From positions 1-22,584 of the forward strand of contig JANBPT010000796.1 of the NCBI GenBank assembly GCA_027575765.1: DNA of 22,584 bases. The letters are read 5' to 3'. The notes below the pieces were generated by a model. The model worked only from the letters and a program-made list of their open reading frames with translations, had not been told where the DNA came from and made no database searches. Position 1 is the stretch's first letter. Each line of letters begins with the position of its first letter. Position numbers and translations under genes: made by a program. This DNA comes from Tieghemiomyces parasiticus. Its lineage: Eukaryota; Kickxellomycota; Dimargaritomycetes; Dimargaritales; Dimargaritaceae. Positions 19,533-22,584 of the stretch are shown here, in pieces.

Positions 19533-20735
19533 GGCAAGCAGTCAGGGGGAGACACCGATGGTGTGCGTGTAAGTGCAGGAAGGTGCACGCTGGACGGGGA
19601 GGGGACGGTTGGTGGTTGCGCCGGTGTACCCGAGAGGGGGGAACGGCCAGTCACGCCGGGAAGCAGTCCGTAGGAAATAGACCGAGGTGGTAGACACAGT
19701 GGGGACGAAGGAGGCAGACCGTGCGAGACAATATGGCGAGTGGGGCGTAACTAGTTGGAAGAATTATAGAGAGACAAGGTGGAATCACAGAGGGTGTCCG
19801 GCAGCCGAACAGGTATTTAACGCACTTGAGGGCCGTGGTCGTAGGGAGCCTTAATCAGGCCGCTCACAGGCGTGACAAGAGGCCAGGGCATTTACCCTCA
19901 GATAGGAGGACGGGTTTCAGGGGTGTTGCGTGCATACACGGGAGGGGCAGACTCCAGCACAGCGTGAAAACAGGCTGGGAGATCATTGGTAGTTTGTGAG
20001 GTGAGGGGTGAAACGTAGGAGAGGGAGGGCGGACTCCTGCCGGTCCGTGGATTGCCAGTCCTTCTCAATGGCCGTGGCCCTACCTTCCCCCCCCCCCACG
20101 GTCACGCCCCGGGAGTCGTTCCCACGATAGTCTTCCAGCTCTGCCATCCTGTAATACATCAGAGCGACCAACGTTGCTATTTCCGCCAATGACCGGGCAA
20201 CACTCACCCACCCACCGTTCGCTTCGTCATCTGGCTGCTTATCAGAAATAGCGACGATCGGGACCTAACAGGTTCGTCATCACTTCGGTTGGGAGGCCTG
20301 TAGCCATTGGGATCCCGTGATTTCTATTGTTCGCCACGGGGAGGGGGCGAGCTGTCGAGTGTATGCTAACAGTCGGAGAAGTCAGGTGTCGGTTTGTCCA
20401 CAGCCCTCCGGCTGCGAGCCCCAGAGCCCCGCTTTGTAGCCGCTGCTAATCCTCGGTGGCTGTGGCTAGTCGCTCACCCGACCATATGCATGATGCCAGG
20501 CTAACCCATAGCCGACCAGGGAGCCAGCTGCGGCACTCTGGGTTCCAGTGTGTGAGGGATAATTCTCAATGGGCGGCATGTAGGCTGGCTGACGAATGGA
20601 GCCAGCACATTTGAGCCATAGTCTACTTGACTGGGGAGGAGCCCATACGACACATCGTTGCGTTCAACACCACAGGCTCCGATTCAGCCTCCGCTTAGCA
20701 TCCTACACGGCTCTCGGTCCAGCCTGACATTCGCT
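19533..20735. promoter_or_regulatory. Divergent promoter region, carboxypeptidase and oligoribonuclease homologue
   Basis: About 1.2 kb separates the two start codons. The carboxypeptidase side (to about 20050) is purine-rich on the plus strand, hence CT-rich in the sense of that gene. A C10 run lies near 20089-20098. The oligoribonuclease side shows no clear TATA or CT tract. The frame remains open upstream of its ATG (back to about 20658) without another ATG. No gene or repeat is recognised between. Confidence 0.45.
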
Positions 20736-22343
20736 ATGAATCCGGCTATACTCTCCACGTTCGTGCCCCGCACCCTGGGCCACGCCTTCCCTGCGGGGGA
20801 GGCCGCCATTCTGTGGATCAACTGCGAGGTAGGAATTTGACGATGCAGCCTCAACGTGTCCAGGACACGTCCAGGCTTGGCTAGGGCATCGCTGGTCACG
20901 CGAGGGTTGGATTAAGCCAGGCAGGTGGCATCATGGCCTTGAAGGAACGACAAACCCCGACCCCATCCGTTGACTATAACTTGCGGCTGCAACCATCTAA
21001 TCCCCGTCGTTTAGGTTTCGGGCTATGAGGCAAAGAAAGACCACCTCCTCGAAATTGCCGCCGTGGCCACCGATAGCGAGCTGAATATTATCGCCAAAGT
21101 AAGACATAATACAAGGGAGGGCATTAAATCATTTCGATCGGCCCTACTTTATGCGGAACCAAGGAGCCAAGTATGCCCTGCAACCCCGTACACCAGAGAC
21201 CATCCATCTGCGGACCGTTCTCTACTAACTCTTATCGCCCTGAGCGTCAATAATTGGCTGCAACTTTTTCCCAACTGGATTTGGCGTTTCTTGCTGCCTA
21301 GGGCCCTAGTATCGTGATTGACCAGAACAAGCGGATACTTGACTTCATGGATCGCTACTTCCAAAAGATCCACCGTCGGGTAAGTACCCACAATTCGTCT
21401 TATGATAGACCTCCCTCCCTATCTATCTATCTCTCCCCAACCCTATTTAAGCAAGAGCAGTCAAAGACCAGATGTTTTACATCAACCACTTTAGACATCT
21501 AAAATTGCCCATCAGGAGCTGCATTAAGGTCACCATTATCCCCCTTCTCCTACCTTGCGACTTAACCCATAGCTTGTGCTTGCGCTAACCCTCCCCCTCT
21601 TTCCTTCACCAATTCCTTTCATCACCCCATCACAGTCTGGTCTAACTCCGGCCGTGCTTGACTCCTTGACGACCCAACGCGAGGCCGAGACCAAAATCCT
21701 TAGCTTTGTCCAGCGACACTTCCCCGTGCCGCAGCAGGGGACCCTGGCCGGCAGTTCGGTATTCCGAGACCTCCAGTTCATATCCCACCACATGCCTAAA
21801 CTGGCGGGCCACCTCAGTGAGGAGATTATTGGTGAGCGGTCAAATTGCAGACAAAATGGGAAGAGGAGGAGGTCATGGCACGGATAGAAAAAAAAACAAT
21901 GTTAAACATACGTTTCTAACCATACCGTTCCACGACATGCACCCCCCCTCTGCCCGTCCCAGATGTCCGTACAGTATCCGAACTGTGTCGCCATTGGTAC
22001 CCTAGGGATTATAAAAAGGTGCCCCGATGGGTGGAATCACATCGGTAAGCGCATTGGCCTGACGGCCGTAGTAGGTTTCTGCTAAATGTGAAAAATCGCA
22101 TTGCACAGTTGCCCATTACTACTATTGACCACACGCATATCGTCAATGACCCAGCGCCATCATCCAACTGAATGTTTCATTTGGCTACTTGATTGCATAA
22201 CACTTCAACAGTGCTAACCTCCTCCCGCTTCACTTTCTCATTTCTACAGAGCCCTCTCTGATATCCTAGATAATATCCGGCGGCTGCAGCTACTCCGGCA
22301 ACTGTTTTTCAGGCCTGGGGAGGACCAAAGGCCGGTCGCATAG
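20736..22343 (+). CDS. Oligoribonuclease (REXO2/Orn) family protein with altered active site
   Basis: The CDS joins 20736..20828, 21015..21098, 21302..21379, 21636..21831, 21963..22044 and 22250..22343 (208 aa). All five introns have GT..AG ends (donors GTAGGA, GTAAGA, GTAAGT, GTGAGC, GTAAGC), several with CTAAC-type branch sites, and phases fit throughout. The family degrades 2-5-nt RNAs, mainly dinucleotides, in cytosol and mitochondria. Recognisable blocks: AAILWINCEVSG (23-34), HLLEIAAVATDSELNIIAKG (41-60), S-G-L-T at 86, GSSVFRD (124-130), DVRTVSELCRHWYP (151-164) and SHRALSDI (176-183). By E. coli numbering, E14, D112, H158 and D163 are kept (E31, D130, H177, D182), but D12 is N29, L18 is Y35, W61 is Y78, Y129 is E147, R130 is E148 and S135 is R153. 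Loss of a metal-binding Asp and the dinucleotide contacts suggests a pseudoenzyme or a changed substrate. The N-terminus, with one Arg and no acid before residue 22, could be a weak mitochondrial presequence. Confidence 0.9.
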
Positions 22344-22584
22344 ACATACCCATTAACCGGTCCATCTAACCTAATATTACTCGCTCGTAACGCGTAATCA
22401 TGCCTACTGGATTATATAACCAGATAAACTTTATCATAGCGGTGGAGTGCGGGAAAAAAATAATAAAAACAACTAAAGTAATCGAGCTCCCTAGGTAGAG
22501 AGACAGGGGGACATCCGAAAGTACACATCGTAACGAGTGAACATCTAGAGGGATAGATAAAAAGAGGATGTATCGCAGTCAATA
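22344..22584. other. 3' region of the oligoribonuclease homologue
   Basis: AT-rich sequence after the TAG stop. It contains an AATAAA and A-runs from about 22450 on. No further gene is seen before the window ends. Confidence 0.4.
22462..22467 (+). terminator. AATAAA polyadenylation signal
   Basis: A canonical AATAAA lies about 120 nt after the stop of the six-exon gene, in an A-rich stretch, at a typical distance for a fungal 3' UTR. It is a short motif, and usage is inferred. Confidence 0.4.

Noticed and set aside
1..22584. tRNA genes, CRISPR arrays, transposons or long repeats
   Set aside because: I looked for B-box-like GGTTCGANTCC words, regularly spaced repeats, transposase motifs and long terminal repeats and saw none I could support by eye.

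Overview
The window is nuclear DNA of a fungus. The coding parts are GC-rich, introns are short (131-256 nt) and have GT..AG ends, and several carry branch points close to TACTAAC. The genes are eukaryotic: a B-type cyclin, ORC2, a vacuolar-type carboxypeptidase, an oligoribonuclease and an F-box-like protein. Loose spacing, pyrimidine-rich 5' leaders and an apparently secreted F-box-like protein would suit an early-diverging, zoopagomycete-like (for example Kickxellomycotina/Dimargaritales) fungus, but that placement is inference.

Layout: 1-4960 is gene-poor, with only short open stretches that could be decayed coding DNA. 4960-6050 is a strongly pyrimidine-rich leader for the mitotic cyclin at 6051-7822 (+, one intron). 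About 8185-9300, read on the minus strand, holds a degenerate large-subunit rRNA of organellar/bacterial type (domains IV-VI in order, with indels in universally conserved segments), best read as a nuclear copy of mitochondrial DNA. 10249-11876 (-, one intron) encodes a protein with a signal peptide followed directly by an F-box-like motif. 11877-14885 has no certain gene. 14886-17405 (+) is ORC2, unusually long and carrying AT-hook motifs. It converges on a serine carboxypeptidase at 17868-19532 (-). That gene is divergent from a six-exon oligoribonuclease-family gene at 20736-22343 (+), reconstructed here from its splice sites.

The cyclin and ORC2 act in mitosis and in replication licensing respectively. 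The carboxypeptidase and the oligoribonuclease are degradative families. No operon-like coordination is expected. The most notable points are: (1) the oligoribonuclease homologue has intact exons but has lost the first catalytic Asp and most dinucleotide-contacting residues, which suggests a pseudoenzyme or a new activity; (2) the F-box-like protein appears to be secreted; (3) the decayed organellar LSU rRNA copy; (4) the AT-hook array in ORC2.
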